Part shown: positions 49,556 to 60,390 of the stretch, one piece after another | How the letters are laid out: the number at the start of each line of letters is the position of its first letter | Position numbering within the stretch: the first letter of the stretch is position 1 | Origin: Erythrophleum ivorense | Taxonomy: Eukaryota; Streptophyta; Magnoliopsida; Fabales; Fabaceae | DNA: 64,000 bases | Assembly (NCBI GenBank): GCA_026724425.1 | Contig: JAIUCV010000401.1 | Coordinates: 712,307 to 776,306 of the forward strand | Direction of reading: 5' to 3' | Program-made: the position numbers and the translations under genes | The notes under the pieces: model-generated | Told to the model about the DNA's origin: nothing | Seen by the model: the letters and a program-made list of their open reading frames with translations, nothing else | Database searches by the model: none

Positions 49556-50087
49556 GTCTAGGTTCTTAATTGTTTGGAAGAAGTTTTCTAATATTTTTGC
49601 TCTATTTTTGTTCTGTTTTGAACTTGGATTTTGGTCTCTTTAGTTGCTTGAATCAATTCTCCTGCTTGCTGGAACTTTTGTTTAACATTCCTAGAAAATT
49701 CTCAAACTTTGTTTTTCAAGGTTTTTGGGTATTTTAAGCAAAAGTAATAGCAATGCTATTTGGTGCACCATTTCTTAGTTAAATTCCAACACTTAAAGCA
49801 CTTTTTCTAATTTTTTAGTATTTTCTCAAAATTTCTAGGATTTTTCCAATTTTTCTGGATTTGTTTTATTTATTTTTGTGAACTTCTTTTGTTTGATTTG
49901 TCTTTGTTTTTGAGTGTTTATATATGCTAGGTAATTGTTAGTTTGATTTGGAATTAATCTTTTTGCCTTTTTGTGTGAGGAAAATTTTGATTTTTCAAAC
50001 AACTTCTCTATTTTTCTAGATCAATTATTTTGATTTTTCTTTGCTGGTTTTTGCATTGTTTCTTAGTTTTGCTGACCTACTTGGTTT
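49556..50087 (+). other. Leader of the Athila element
   Basis: A T-rich untranslated stretch between the PBS and the gag start. No other feature is seen. Confidence 0.6.
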
Positions 50088-50757
50088 ATGACAAGGTCGT
50101 CAAGTGAGAAATTGATTGATTTGGATCTTGAAATTGAAAGAACCTTTAAGAGGTAAGTAAGAATTAAGAAAAATCATGATAGTGTAGGAAATAATGGTAG
50201 TACTTCTTTTGCTTTTAATTGTGTGCAAGGAATTGATTGTGTACTTCAATTTGCTAGTGATAATATGACTGAACAAGAATAAGTGAATGCTAACATGAAT
50301 ATGCATGTTCAACTCAACTTGAATGAAAATGCAAATTTGAATGATAACATGCATGCAAGAACCATTAGAGAATTGATAGCCCTTAATGTGCATTATCAAA
50401 ATCTTTATATACAATATCTAGAATTAGATGTAAATTTTGAGCTTAAATCTGGTTTGATTCCCTTACTTCTTAAATTTCATGGACTTACAGGAGATGATTA
50501 TCACAAGCATCTGAAGGAATTTCATGGTGTTTGTTCTACAATGAAACCACAGGGAGTCTCAAAAGAATAAATTAAAATCAGAGCATTTCCTTTTTCTCTG
50601 GATGGTGTGGCTAAAGAATGGTTGTACCATCTACCTCCTAATGCCATTAGTTCTTACGATCAACTGAAGAGGCTTTTCTTAGAAAATTCTTTATCTCTTC
50701 ACGCACTGCATTAATAAGAAAGGAAACATATAGGATCAGATAGAATGGTAGAGAGAC

Positions 50758-51503
50758 CCTATATAAATACTGGGAAAGGTTTAAGAGATTGTTGGCTACT
50801 TGTCCTCACCATTAAATTTCTGATCAACTACTAATTCAGTATTTCAATAAGAGGCTATTAAACATGGATAAAAACATGATTGATGCTACTTTCGGTGGAG
50901 CTTTGGGTGACTTCATACCTACAAGAGCTTAAGAGTTAATTGGCAAGATGGCTCAGAATGCACAATAGTTTGGTGTGAGATAGTCAATAAGAGGAGTTAG
51001 TGAGTTGTATGCTCCACATTATGATCAAAGAATTGATAGCAAGATTAATGAGATGTCTTCTGTGCTCCAACATCTTGCTTTAGCTTAGCAATAACCACAA
51101 TCATCATCTATTCCATCTAAGACTTGTGCACCTATATAAATACTGGGAAAGGTTTAAGAGATTGTTGGCTAGTTGTCCTCACCATCAAATTTCTAATCAG
51201 TTACTAATTCAATATTTTTATAAGGGGCTATTAAACATGGATAAAAACATAGTTGATGCTACTTCCGGTGGAGCTTTGGGTGATTTGATACCTACAAGAG
51301 CTTAAGAGTTAATTGGCAAGATGGCTCAGAATGCATAATAGTTTGGTGTGAGATAGTCAGTAAGAGGAGTCAGTGAGTTGTATGCTCCACACTATGATCA
51401 AAGAATTGAGAGCAAGATTAATAAGATGTCTTTTATGCTTCGACAGCTTGCTTTAGCTCAGCAATAACCACAATCATTGTCTATTCCATCTAAGACTTGT
51501 GCA
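50758..51503 (+). repeat. 373-bp tandem duplication inside gag
   Basis: Unit 1 is 50758-51130 and unit 2 is 51131-51503, both starting CCTATATAAATACTGGG and ending GACTTGTGCA. I count about 28 differences (roughly 7.5 percent) by hand. The length is not a multiple of three. Both units share several nonsense changes, so the duplication happened after the gene had died. Confidence 0.92.
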
Positions 51504-51939
51504 CTACAGTCCTATGCTACTCAGATGCATTCTTATCTGCAGTGTTATACACCTAAGTAGACATCTACCTCTATTGCCTTAGTAAGACTCTTATGTGACA
51601 TATGCTGTTTGGCCACACATGTTACTGATCAATGCCTATGTTAGAGGATAGGGTAGAGACTTGTGCTAGGATGTTTCCAGTCAAGCCAATGCAACAAGGG
51701 CAGCAAAAGTATGATCCCTACTCTAACACATACAATCCAGGGTGGAGGGATCATCCTAACTTGAGATATGAAGGAGGGTAATAGCAAAATAGATATATAA
51801 TGTTGCAGGACCTAGTGTATAGCCTTCCCAACCTATGAGGCAGTTAGTCTCTATACAAGAAATGCCAAAGAAAGGAAGTAATTTAGAGGACATGATGAAG
51901 TAACTTATAGAGAGTAATGCACAACTTAAGCAACCCTTA

Positions 51940-51975
51940 CAACAACAACAACTACTACTACTACTACTACTACAA
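51940..51975 (+). repeat. (CAA)n(CTA)n microsatellite
   Basis: A run of CAA followed by CTA trinucleotides, in the low-complexity linker of gag. Confidence 0.9.
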
Positions 51976-52229
51976 CTGAGCATGCAAAATTTGGAAAGAA
52001 GGGTTGATACTCAATTAGGCCAGTTTGCTACCTCTCTCAGTAAGGTGAAATCTCAGAGTTTAAGCCAATTACCATCATAAACAATTGTCAATCCAAGGAA
52101 AAACAGTAATGTTAGTACCATCACTCTTAGGAGTGGAAAGGAAGTTCAGGGATCCTCAAATACCATTACCATGGATAAGTTGATGTCATCAAAAACACAC
52201 GTCGCACTAGATGAGCCTAAGAAAGAAGA

Positions 52230-52650
52230 GGAGCTAAAGAAGATTTTGCTTTTCTCATATAGACTTACTTTAGGAAAGAGACAAACTGAAGCAGAAATTG
52301 AAAAATAAATCCTTGAAACTTTTGAGAAAGTTGAGGTTAATATACCTTTATTGGAAGCAATCAAGACCATCCTTAAGTGCACTAAATTTCTTAAAGAAAT
52401 ATGTACCAACAAGAGACGACTAAGAGGGAATGAGAAAGTCAATTTTGGTAAAAATATTTCAACACTTATACAACCAACAATGCTTACTAAATGTCAAGAT
52501 CCAGGCACTTTTACAACTCCATGCATTATAGGAAATTTTGAATTTTCTTATGCTTTGATTGATTTTGGTACTACTATTAATGTTTTGCCTAAATCAATGT
52601 ATTTATCTTTGTAGATGGGAGAGCTAAAACCTATTAGAGTGGTTATGCAG
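52230..52650 (+). pseudogene. pol: Athila protease pseudogene, first part
   Basis: This is an aspartic (retropepsin-type) protease that would process Gag-Pol. The frame 52351-52614 contains KCQDPGTFTTPCIIGNFEF and then ALIDFGTTINVLPKSMYLSL, where D-F-G-T is the catalytic D-[TSL]-G-[AT] type motif. A TAG follows at 52612, then MGELKPIRVVMQ, where solo LTR G interrupts it. The sequence resumes at 55490. Upstream in-frame stops show it is dead. Confidence 0.82.
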
Positions 52651-55484
52651 TGTAACAACCAGCAAAAAAAAGAGAAAAAAAAAGAAGAAAAGAAGAAGCT
52701 GAAAAATTTTCTAAGTCTGCTAGCTATAGCGAGAAATGACCTAGCCATAACAAATGTACCTATTCGCTATGGCGAGAAATGGTCTAGCTATAGCGAGAAT
52801 GCTTCTAGCTATAGCAAATATGGGCATCCCATATAAAAACCAGGGGGTTCCTCACCATAACGCGCACCGTAGTGAAAACAGGGGTCTGGGACTAATACGT
52901 GCTGGCCGTAGCGAGGGTTAGTCCGGAAAAGCATGAAAAAAGAGAATTTGACTTCTTAAAGCATCCCAATTCATTCCTTTTCCTCTTAACCAACTTAGGC
53001 TTCATCCAAGGCAGAGAAAAGGGTTGAGGAGAGAGAGAGAGACCTAGAGAAGGAAGAAGAACAAGAAAAAGGTAAGCATAACTTAAGATCTCCATAGCTT
53101 TTCTTCTTAGAGTTTTGTTCTTCTCTCTTTGCCCTTTTTTGCTATGGTTTTGGATGTTGAATTAGCTATGTTTTGGGCTTGGTTCAGAAGAGGGAAAGCA
53201 GAAAACCACTCTTGAAGAAGGTTACTTCTTTGTTTTCCCTAAGTATGTTGGTTCTACCAACTTGAGAACATGAGAGAAAGGAAGAGTTAGTAAACTTTTA
53301 GAGAGAAAAAACCCCTAGTTTCTTATACGCTTGGTAGGGTTTGCTATAAAGAAACCCCTAGCTTTATGAATAAGTGTTGAGTTATGAGAGAGAAATTTCA
53401 TACTCTTTGTGTGTCTAGGCTCAAGAGGAGCACTTTCATCTAGCTGTGATTGTGAAATCAAGAAGGGAGAAAACAAATTGAAAGGGAAAGCTTGTGTTAG
53501 CCTATAAAGTAGCTCTCTCCCTCTTTTCTCATGCATGGATGTGTGTTTAGCTTATTTTAGAATATTTGTATATGTATTTTCAAGCTATGAAAAGTATGCT
53601 AGCATGCCTTTACATGTCATGATCCTTGATGCTATGTTATGTGTTAAATTAATCCATGATATTTGTATGAGTTTTCTTGAGTGTGGAAAGGCCAAGAACT
53701 CTTCCCTTTGGTGAAGATGAGCCAAGAACTCTCGAGCTTGGTTAAGACAAAGTAAAGGGTCTCCCAAAAGTAATGTGGGCTCCCAAGAGTATGGTTGAGT
53801 CCAAAGTGCTCAAGAATGGATGAGGCAAGTTCAAAATCCATGAGGAGAAGTGTGAGGCCAATCCAAACACTTGGTGAACCCTTAAATGTCTTGTATAATT
53901 GATTCACATGCCAAGGTTGCTTTGAAAATGTCCATGACTTCCATTTTTCTATACATGCATTTGAAGAGCTTGCTTTGTACATATTATGTGTGATTGAATG
54001 GGAGATGAGCTATTGGGATTCTTTGAATCTCATCCCCTTCTCTCCACTATCCTAACATGCTAGGTGGATCAAGTGAACAAAGACATGGGAGCCACCAAGC
54101 TTGTAGCTAGGGAAATTGATAAAGGATTTGTGAAATAACCATTTTGTCACCACTTTGTTGTTAAGAGATGTAATCTAATGATGTACATGGGGTGTGCACT
54201 TATGAATACTTGTAAATGGATGTACTTATTGTATATGTATGAGAATTAGGACTATAATGCATGATGTAGCAAGTTTTTGGTATGAATAGCAAGATCTTGG
54301 CATTATGTACATGGTGTATGTTTTGGTGTGGGAGAGTGATCTTTGAAAATTTGGGTTGTTAGAAATTTGAGCCATGTTTGATAGCCTTTGTTGATACTTT
54401 TCCACATGCTCATAGAGCCTTAGGACTAGGAGAAGCAAATGTGAACCCTTGGAGCCCTCTTTTAACAAAAAAATTGACACTTTGCCCCATTATGTCAAAG
54501 TCTAATCAAATGACCTCTTCTTGATTGGAAATTTGGCATGTGATTAGATCTTACCTAGAGCTTTCTAGGAAGCTAAAGATCAGGTCATTTGGAGGTCTGT
54601 GGAATTTTCTATGATTTTTCAAAGTTGGTATCAAAATTTCAGACTTGCATCAGTACTGTTCATTTGGTCAGTTGTGTAATTGTGTCATCCGAGGGGCAAA
54701 CGTGGTCCAATGGCTACCAAATTTTATAGGAAGAAACTAAACATTCACATTGACTTGTAGTAACTAGAAGCACCTCATTTGGAGGTCTAGAGAGGAAGAT
54801 ATGAATTTTTGAAATTTATATCCAGTATCAGTAGCCTTGCCCGACTAGAAGTACTATTCCATTAAATTCTGAGATCTGAGCTTGATGAACTGATTTGGAG
54901 ATATTTTTACTCTCTATTTGACATCCATAGATTTCTATAGTGGTATTATTTGCATGGATTGGATTTTTTTGGAATTAGTTGGACATTTTTGAAGTTCATA
55001 TCAGTAAATTGTGATAGTATCAGGACCCAATCCAACCTCTAGAAAAATTTGCATGTCAAACGTCCATTGTGTAGGATTTTATCACTTGTACATATTTTTA
55101 CCACAAATTAGACATCCCAATATTTCCAGAATGTCCAAGATTGCATGTTTTTTATTTTTCTAGATTTAGTTATGATTTTCCAAAGTTTTCCTAGAAATGG
55201 AGCCAAGTCTGGCTGAAAATGAATATGCATGTCCCATATCTCTTTTCGGTTTCCATGAGTTGTAAGCAAGTTTTTATGATACAAATGAGTTGTAACAATG
55301 CAATTAAATATGAAGAGGCATAATATGAGCTCACACGGTCCACATGACATTGAAATGAATTACTAGATACGACACAACGCAAAAATATTCATTATCTTCC
55401 CTTGCTCTTTTATGAGAAACCTACATCCTCCATGATAGTAAGTCATTGAAAGGCATGAGATGAGCTAGAATTTATGGTATTACA
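52651..55484 (+). mobile_element. Solo LTR G (LARD-related family)
   Basis: It starts TGTAACAACC, ends GGTATTACA, with TSD TGCAG (52646-52650) and TGTAG (55485-55489), one change. Removing it rejoins the protease frame (VVMQ to LANRSITYP). It is 2834 bp. The right two thirds (from about 53500) are homologous to the LARD LTR in plus orientation, including the RY block and the GATTCTTTGAATC block. The left part is unrelated to the LARD LTR start and carries its own motif array, so the LTR is modular. Confidence 0.88.
52716..52925 (+). repeat. AGCTATAGCGAG motif array in solo LTR G
   Basis: Repeated CTAGCTATAGCGAG, CGCTATGGCGAG, CCGTAGTG and GGCCGTAGCGAG units occur at 15-40 bp intervals, about 65 bp after the LTR start. 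They resemble decayed or shifted versions of the GCCGCGGCGAG units of T1. Confidence 0.6.
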
Positions 55485-55489
55485 TGTAG

Positions 55490-55757
55490 CTTGCAAATAG
55501 GAGCATCACTTATCCTTTAAGAGTGTTGGAGGACGTCTTGATTAAGGTAAAAGATTTGATATTTCCAACTAATTTCTATGTCCTTAACATGTAGGATGAT
55601 AGATATAGGTCTTATGGTCATGCCCTAATCATCTGAGGTAGACCTTTCTTAAAAACCACAAAGACAATTATAAATGTGCATAAGGGTACTCTTTAAATAG
55701 AGTTTGCTAGCAATATAATATAATTTAATATATTTGATGCCATGAAACACCTATCTG
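55490..55757 (+). pseudogene. pol: Athila protease pseudogene, second part
   Basis: This continues the frame cut by solo LTR G: LANRSITYPLRVLEDVLIKV, then FPTNFYVLNM, and GRPFLKTTKTIINVHKGTL, the conserved GRPFL segment at the end of plant gypsy proteases. Stops occur after NM, before GRPF and after GTL. It is non-functional. Confidence 0.82.
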
Positions 55758-56264
55758 ATGATAACTCTTTTTAATGTGAGTTTGATTGATATGCTAGTTA
55801 ATGATGCTAGTGCTGAGTTTAAGGATAACATGTTGACTGATTCTTGTGATATTGCTGATCTTGATGATTCTCTGAGGCACATTTGTGACGATTCTCATTC
55901 TTGTACTATATGTAGACAAATTGATGAATTTTTGAGCTTGTATGATAGTATTGACTCTAGAGAATCTATAGTGATTAGGTTGATTCTATTTCATCTATAA
56001 CCTTGATTGATTTTACTAATTTTTTTGCTTTCTTTGGTTCTGATGAGTCTTTGCATGCTGATATGGATAGTTTGGATAATCATGATGCTGATATTCATTT
56101 GAGTGTTGATTCTTTTGATTCTTCCCATGCTGATGATGTTCCCAAGGATGGGAAAGTTGTTTCTTCTATCTGTGAGTTGTTTGAACAAGTATGTGGCATG
56201 GAAGAGATTAAAATCAAACTACTCATTCTTTGGTTGAGCAAGCTCCTATTTAGAGCTTAAACTG
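55758..56264 (+). pseudogene. Athila pol spacer between protease and RT
   Basis: Two open stretches (55758-56000 and 56003-56260), separated by one stop, encode an acidic, Asp/Ser-rich sequence. In Athila this place is a poorly conserved linker. No domain is recognised. Confidence 0.5.
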
Positions 56265-56573
56265 CTACCAAACACTCTCAAGTATACCTATTTAGAGAAA
56301 GATGAGAAGCTTCTAGTGATTGTAGCTAGTGACATTGTCCCAGAGGAGGAAGAGAAGCTTCTAGAAGTTTTAAGGAAGAGAAGATAAGCAATAGGGTGGA
56401 CCTTAGCAGATGTACTTAGCATTAGCCCTGATACATGTATGCATCGTATTATGTTGGAAGATGGGGTAAAACCAATGACAGAACCTCAAAGGAGACTGAA
56501 CCCACTTATTCTGGATGTGGTTAAAAAGGAAGTTTCTAAACTTTTATCTGCTAGTATTATACATCCTATTTCT
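56265..56573 (+). pseudogene. pol: Athila reverse transcriptase pseudogene, N-terminal part
   Basis: The start of the RT domain: LPNTLKYTYLEKDEKLLVI, EEEEKLLEVLRKR, a TAA for CAA, AIGWTLADVLSISPDTCMHR, then QRRLNP, the gypsy RT entry motif, and KKEVSKLLSASIIHPIS. The frame is cut at 56573 by solo LTR H. The rest is at 63266-64000. Confidence 0.88.
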
Positions 56574-59062
56574 TGTAACACCATAATTTCTAGCTCATTT
56601 TATCATACTCATATGCTTCACATCATTAAATTCCATAAGGGTGTATGAAAAAGAGAATAAAAATAATAAATTTCCTTGCATTACATTATGTATAAAAATG
56701 CCATTCGGTGTCACATGGATCGTGTGAGTTCATACTATACTTTCCCATATTTAATTACATGAATACCACTCATTTGGATCATTAAATGTGGCCCACAACT
56801 CATGGAAATCAAAGAAAAGCTCAAATTAATCAAGCACATTTTCAGCCAGAATTTGGCCCTTCTCTGACCAAATTTTGAAAATTTATAACTAATTTCAAAA
56901 AAATCAAAATCATACATTCTTAGCCATTCTAGAAAGCTATAGATGTCTACTTCACATAAAATATATGTCCAAACTATAACATCCATCATAAAGGACGTTT
57001 GATATCCAAAAAGGTTTAGAGGTCAAATTGCATTTTGGAATTGTCACAAAATTCTGCAACAAATTTTGAAAATATCCAATTAATTCTACAAAAATCCAAT
57101 CCATATAAATATAGCAATCTAGAAATCTGTGGATGTCAGCTAGAGGGGAAAAATATTTATAGACCAGCTCAGGTAGCCCAGACCTTGGAATTTAATAAAA
57201 TAGTAACTTAGGTCGGCTGAATTCCTTGATACTAGATAGAATCTTTAAAAATTCATATCTCCCTCTCTAGACATCCAAATGAGGTGTTTCTAGCTAATAT
57301 AAGTCACTGTGAATGTCTAGTTTTTTTGTATAAAATTTTGTGGAAATTGGACATCATTTGGGCCTTGTGTGATAGAATTCATTTTTGGACCAAATGAATA
57401 GTGTAGTAGACTAAAATAAAAAAAATTGTCAACTTTAAAAATTCATCAAATATTCTATAAACCTCCAAAAATTATGGTCTTTAGCTTCCTAAAAAGCTCT
57501 TTATGAGACCTAATTGCATGCCAAATCCCAGATCAAGAAGAGCTCATTTGGCTAAAAAGTAATATAGGGTTCCATTATGGTTAATTTTGGCTCCATATAG
57601 GGTACCAAAATTGCCAAATGGCTTTTCTTTAGTTTTGGCACCTTTTGGTCAAGTCTAAAAGCACATTTAGGACTTGTGTGGGCTACCCAAATGGTCCCAA
57701 ACCTCATGCATATCATTTTGTTCTTTTCATCCACACTTATACACATTTACATCATGTAACACCCTAAAATTAATTAAGGTATTAATCATGGATTTGGGAT
57801 AATTAAGAATAATTAATATGGGATAATTTGATAAGTTAAGTGAATGAGAATTCTAAAAAGATAAATTATTAATAGTTTGAGGTTTAATTGAGTTATAAAC
57901 TGCATCTAGGGCCAAATTAAATTAAGTAAGCCAAGGTTAGGGACTAATGGAGGCTCAATAATTTTAGGTGCAAACCCAACCCTTATTGTGAGGCTTGGCC
58001 CAAGAGATAGCACCTAGTGATGGCCTAGTTCAATTTAATGAATTAAAAACCCAAAACTCAACTTGCATAAGCCCTTGTAATTGGCCCAATAACCCTTGAA
58101 CAGACCCAAATCAATTGAGTCCTTTAAACTTGGTCTAGCCCAATTAAATGTCTGCAGCCCAACACATTGAAGCTAGCCCAATAAGACTTAAATCAGAACC
58201 CACTTGCCATTGGACCCTTGGGTTAGCCCATGACCCACATTAGACCCAACTTCAACCTAACTAAAACCCTAAACACTTCAGCCCCTTCCCCATTTTGCTG
58301 AAACACAAAAGAGAAATTCAAAGGTTTAAAGGGAGGCTAGGGTTTGGGGCAAGAAATCCATCATTTTCCACTTTTAGAGCAAGATTCAGCCAAGATAATA
58401 GTTATATAACTTAATCCCCTTCTCTTTCTTTTCATTTTGGCCTGATTAGTTTTTTATTTAGAGTATTTTCACCCACACCCAAAATCTGAAACTTGCCATT
58501 TGATGTTTTCATAGTAAAATTTCGTAGGTTAAGGCTAAGGCTGACATTAGGTAAGTATAAACTCTTCTTTTTGAGGTATTTTTGCTAGTTTGAGACCTCA
58601 ATGATTTGATTATAGTATGGGTATTATTTTTTCACGAATTTGCTTAGGATTTAGGGTGATATATTGAAGTTTTTGGTAGAGGACAACTTCATTTCAAATT
58701 TTGAGAATTAATAGTGGCTGGGGAGATTTTTGTACCACTGGTGGCTTTTGCAAATTTGTTTACAAGTGAGGTAACTGGGACTATATTAATTCCATACATA
58801 TATTTGTTTTAATTTTATATTTTTTGTACATGAATGATTTGAAATACTTAATGAATTGGTTGGCTATCTGATATATGTGATTGGACCTTGTGAGTCCATG
58901 GTAGAGCTGTGGTGCGGCTGCCACCCATGCATATGCTTCGATCGGGCACTAGGTTATGATCAAACCCTAGATGCACTAAGCCCTGGTTGTGCTCAATGGG
59001 GAGTAAGTGCCGTGGACAGGCCTCTCCCGATGTTATTGGCCTTTAACATGTAGAAATATGAT

Positions 59063-59414
59063 TGCTAGTATGAGATAGTAATCATGATAGCCTAATTGTT
59101 TTATTTACTGATATGACTGGTATGTTTTTTTATGCTTATGGGAAATCATGCATATATGTTAATTAAACTAGAATATATGATAAAATTTGCCTTGGTTACT
59201 GAGATTTGCATCTCACCCCGTTTCATGGGCTAAATATTTGCTAGTATGAGATAGTAATCATGATAGCCTAATTGTTTCATTTACTGATATGACTGGTATG
59301 TTTTTTGATGCTTATGGGAAATCATGCATATATGTTAATTAAACTGGAATATATGATAAAATTTACCTTGGTTACTGAGATTTGCATCTCACCCCGTTTC
59401 ATGGGCTAAATATT
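59063..59414 (+). repeat. 176-bp tandem duplication in T3
   Basis: Units 59063-59238 and 59239-59414, both starting TGCTAGTATGAGATAG, are nearly identical. T1 and T2 have one unit, so the duplication arose in T3 or its immediate source. Confidence 0.93.
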
Positions 59415-59999
59415 TCAGGTGAAAGTTCTTCGGGTAAAGATAAGGGCAAGCAAGTGGATGAACATCCATTAGCTGAGGCCTGGTGTAGGGAGCTACACTT
59501 AGTCTAAGTGGAATAGAGTATATGCTAATTTTGTTAACCTTTGTATAGCATCATCATGTGTACATGCCAAGTGTAGGAGTTTGTATTTTGATAACATAGA
59601 ATGTAACTATTGAGAAATAGGCTTCATATTAGTTGTTGATGGATGTATAAGCTTTGACACTTATTATGGCTTGTGAACTTATGATATAATTAACTATTTG
59701 AGTAATGAAATCATATGATATAATGATTGTAGACTTAAACCAGTGATGCATGAAATGTCCAATGAAAATATGATTGAGTGACCACCGTGGGAAATTTATA
59801 AATTTGCTTATACAAGACCAATAAATGAGTAGGAGAATCCACCTTTAAATGTGGGATAGGTAATGATACAATGGTTGGGGCAAATAAGCTAGATAGAGGC
59901 TATTAGAATCTCATAACAAGTGGGAGAGTGGCCCTAGAGAGCCCCTAGATAGAGAGTGGAGAGTATGAGACAAGATTTCAGGAGTTGTAGGATTAGAAG

Positions 60000-60390
60000 G
60001 CATTTTGCAGTGACCAAAATATTATTTGCCACGGCCAATAGAGGAGAAGTTGCCCAGGGAGAGTACCAGAGAGCAATTTGCCATGAAGAAATATGAGAGG
60101 CAAAACTGGGAGTTGTCTAGGGGGTAATTCCCCATGGTTAAATTGGAATTGGTTGCGGTAAACTTTTACAAGAATTTGTCGGGCGCTCCAGAGGGGAATT
60201 AGCAGTGACGAAAAGGGAATTAGCTGTGGCCAATAGTGAGAGACGAGCGAGGTAGGTTCTAGGAGGCTTTCTCACCGCGACGTCATGTAGGTTAGCCACG
60301 ATAAAGGTCCAACTCACCGCGGTGTGAAGACAAGGAGTGAACCCGAGGGCAATTTGCTACGGTGCAAGGACACTTAGCCACGGCTAATGG
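60000..60390 (+). repeat. Decayed CCGCGG motif array in T3
   Basis: Variants GCCACGGCCAAT, ACCGCGACG, GCCACGATAA, ACCGCGGTGTG and GCCACGGC occupy the place of the T1 array. One exact CCGCGG is left near 60320. Confidence 0.6.

Larger units (their letters stand above)
50088..52170 (+). pseudogene. gag: Athila gag pseudogene
   Basis: Gag forms the virus-like particle of the retrotransposon. The start ATG at 50088 opens MTRSSSEKLIDLDLEIERTF, an Athila-like N-terminus. The conserved core follows at about 50460-50650, with FHGLTGDDYHKHLKEFHGVC and AFPFSLDGVAKEWLYHLPP. A decayed zinc knuckle (C-x2-C ... H-x4-C) lies near 51595-51640, and a TQLGQFATSLS segment near 52005. The frame is broken by stops that mostly match CAA or CAG changed to TAA or TAG (e.g. 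50278, 50568), by frameshifts after 50710, and by a 373-bp tandem duplication. It is not functional. Family assignment rests on recalled similarity to plant Athila proteins. Confidence 0.88.

Noticed and set aside
50100..50414. Minus-strand open frame of 104 codons.
   Set aside because: It is a shadow of the Athila gag frame on the opposite strand.
51756..51983. Minus-strand frame rich in Ser and Cys.
   Set aside because: It is the reverse of the CAA/CTA microsatellite and gag linker.
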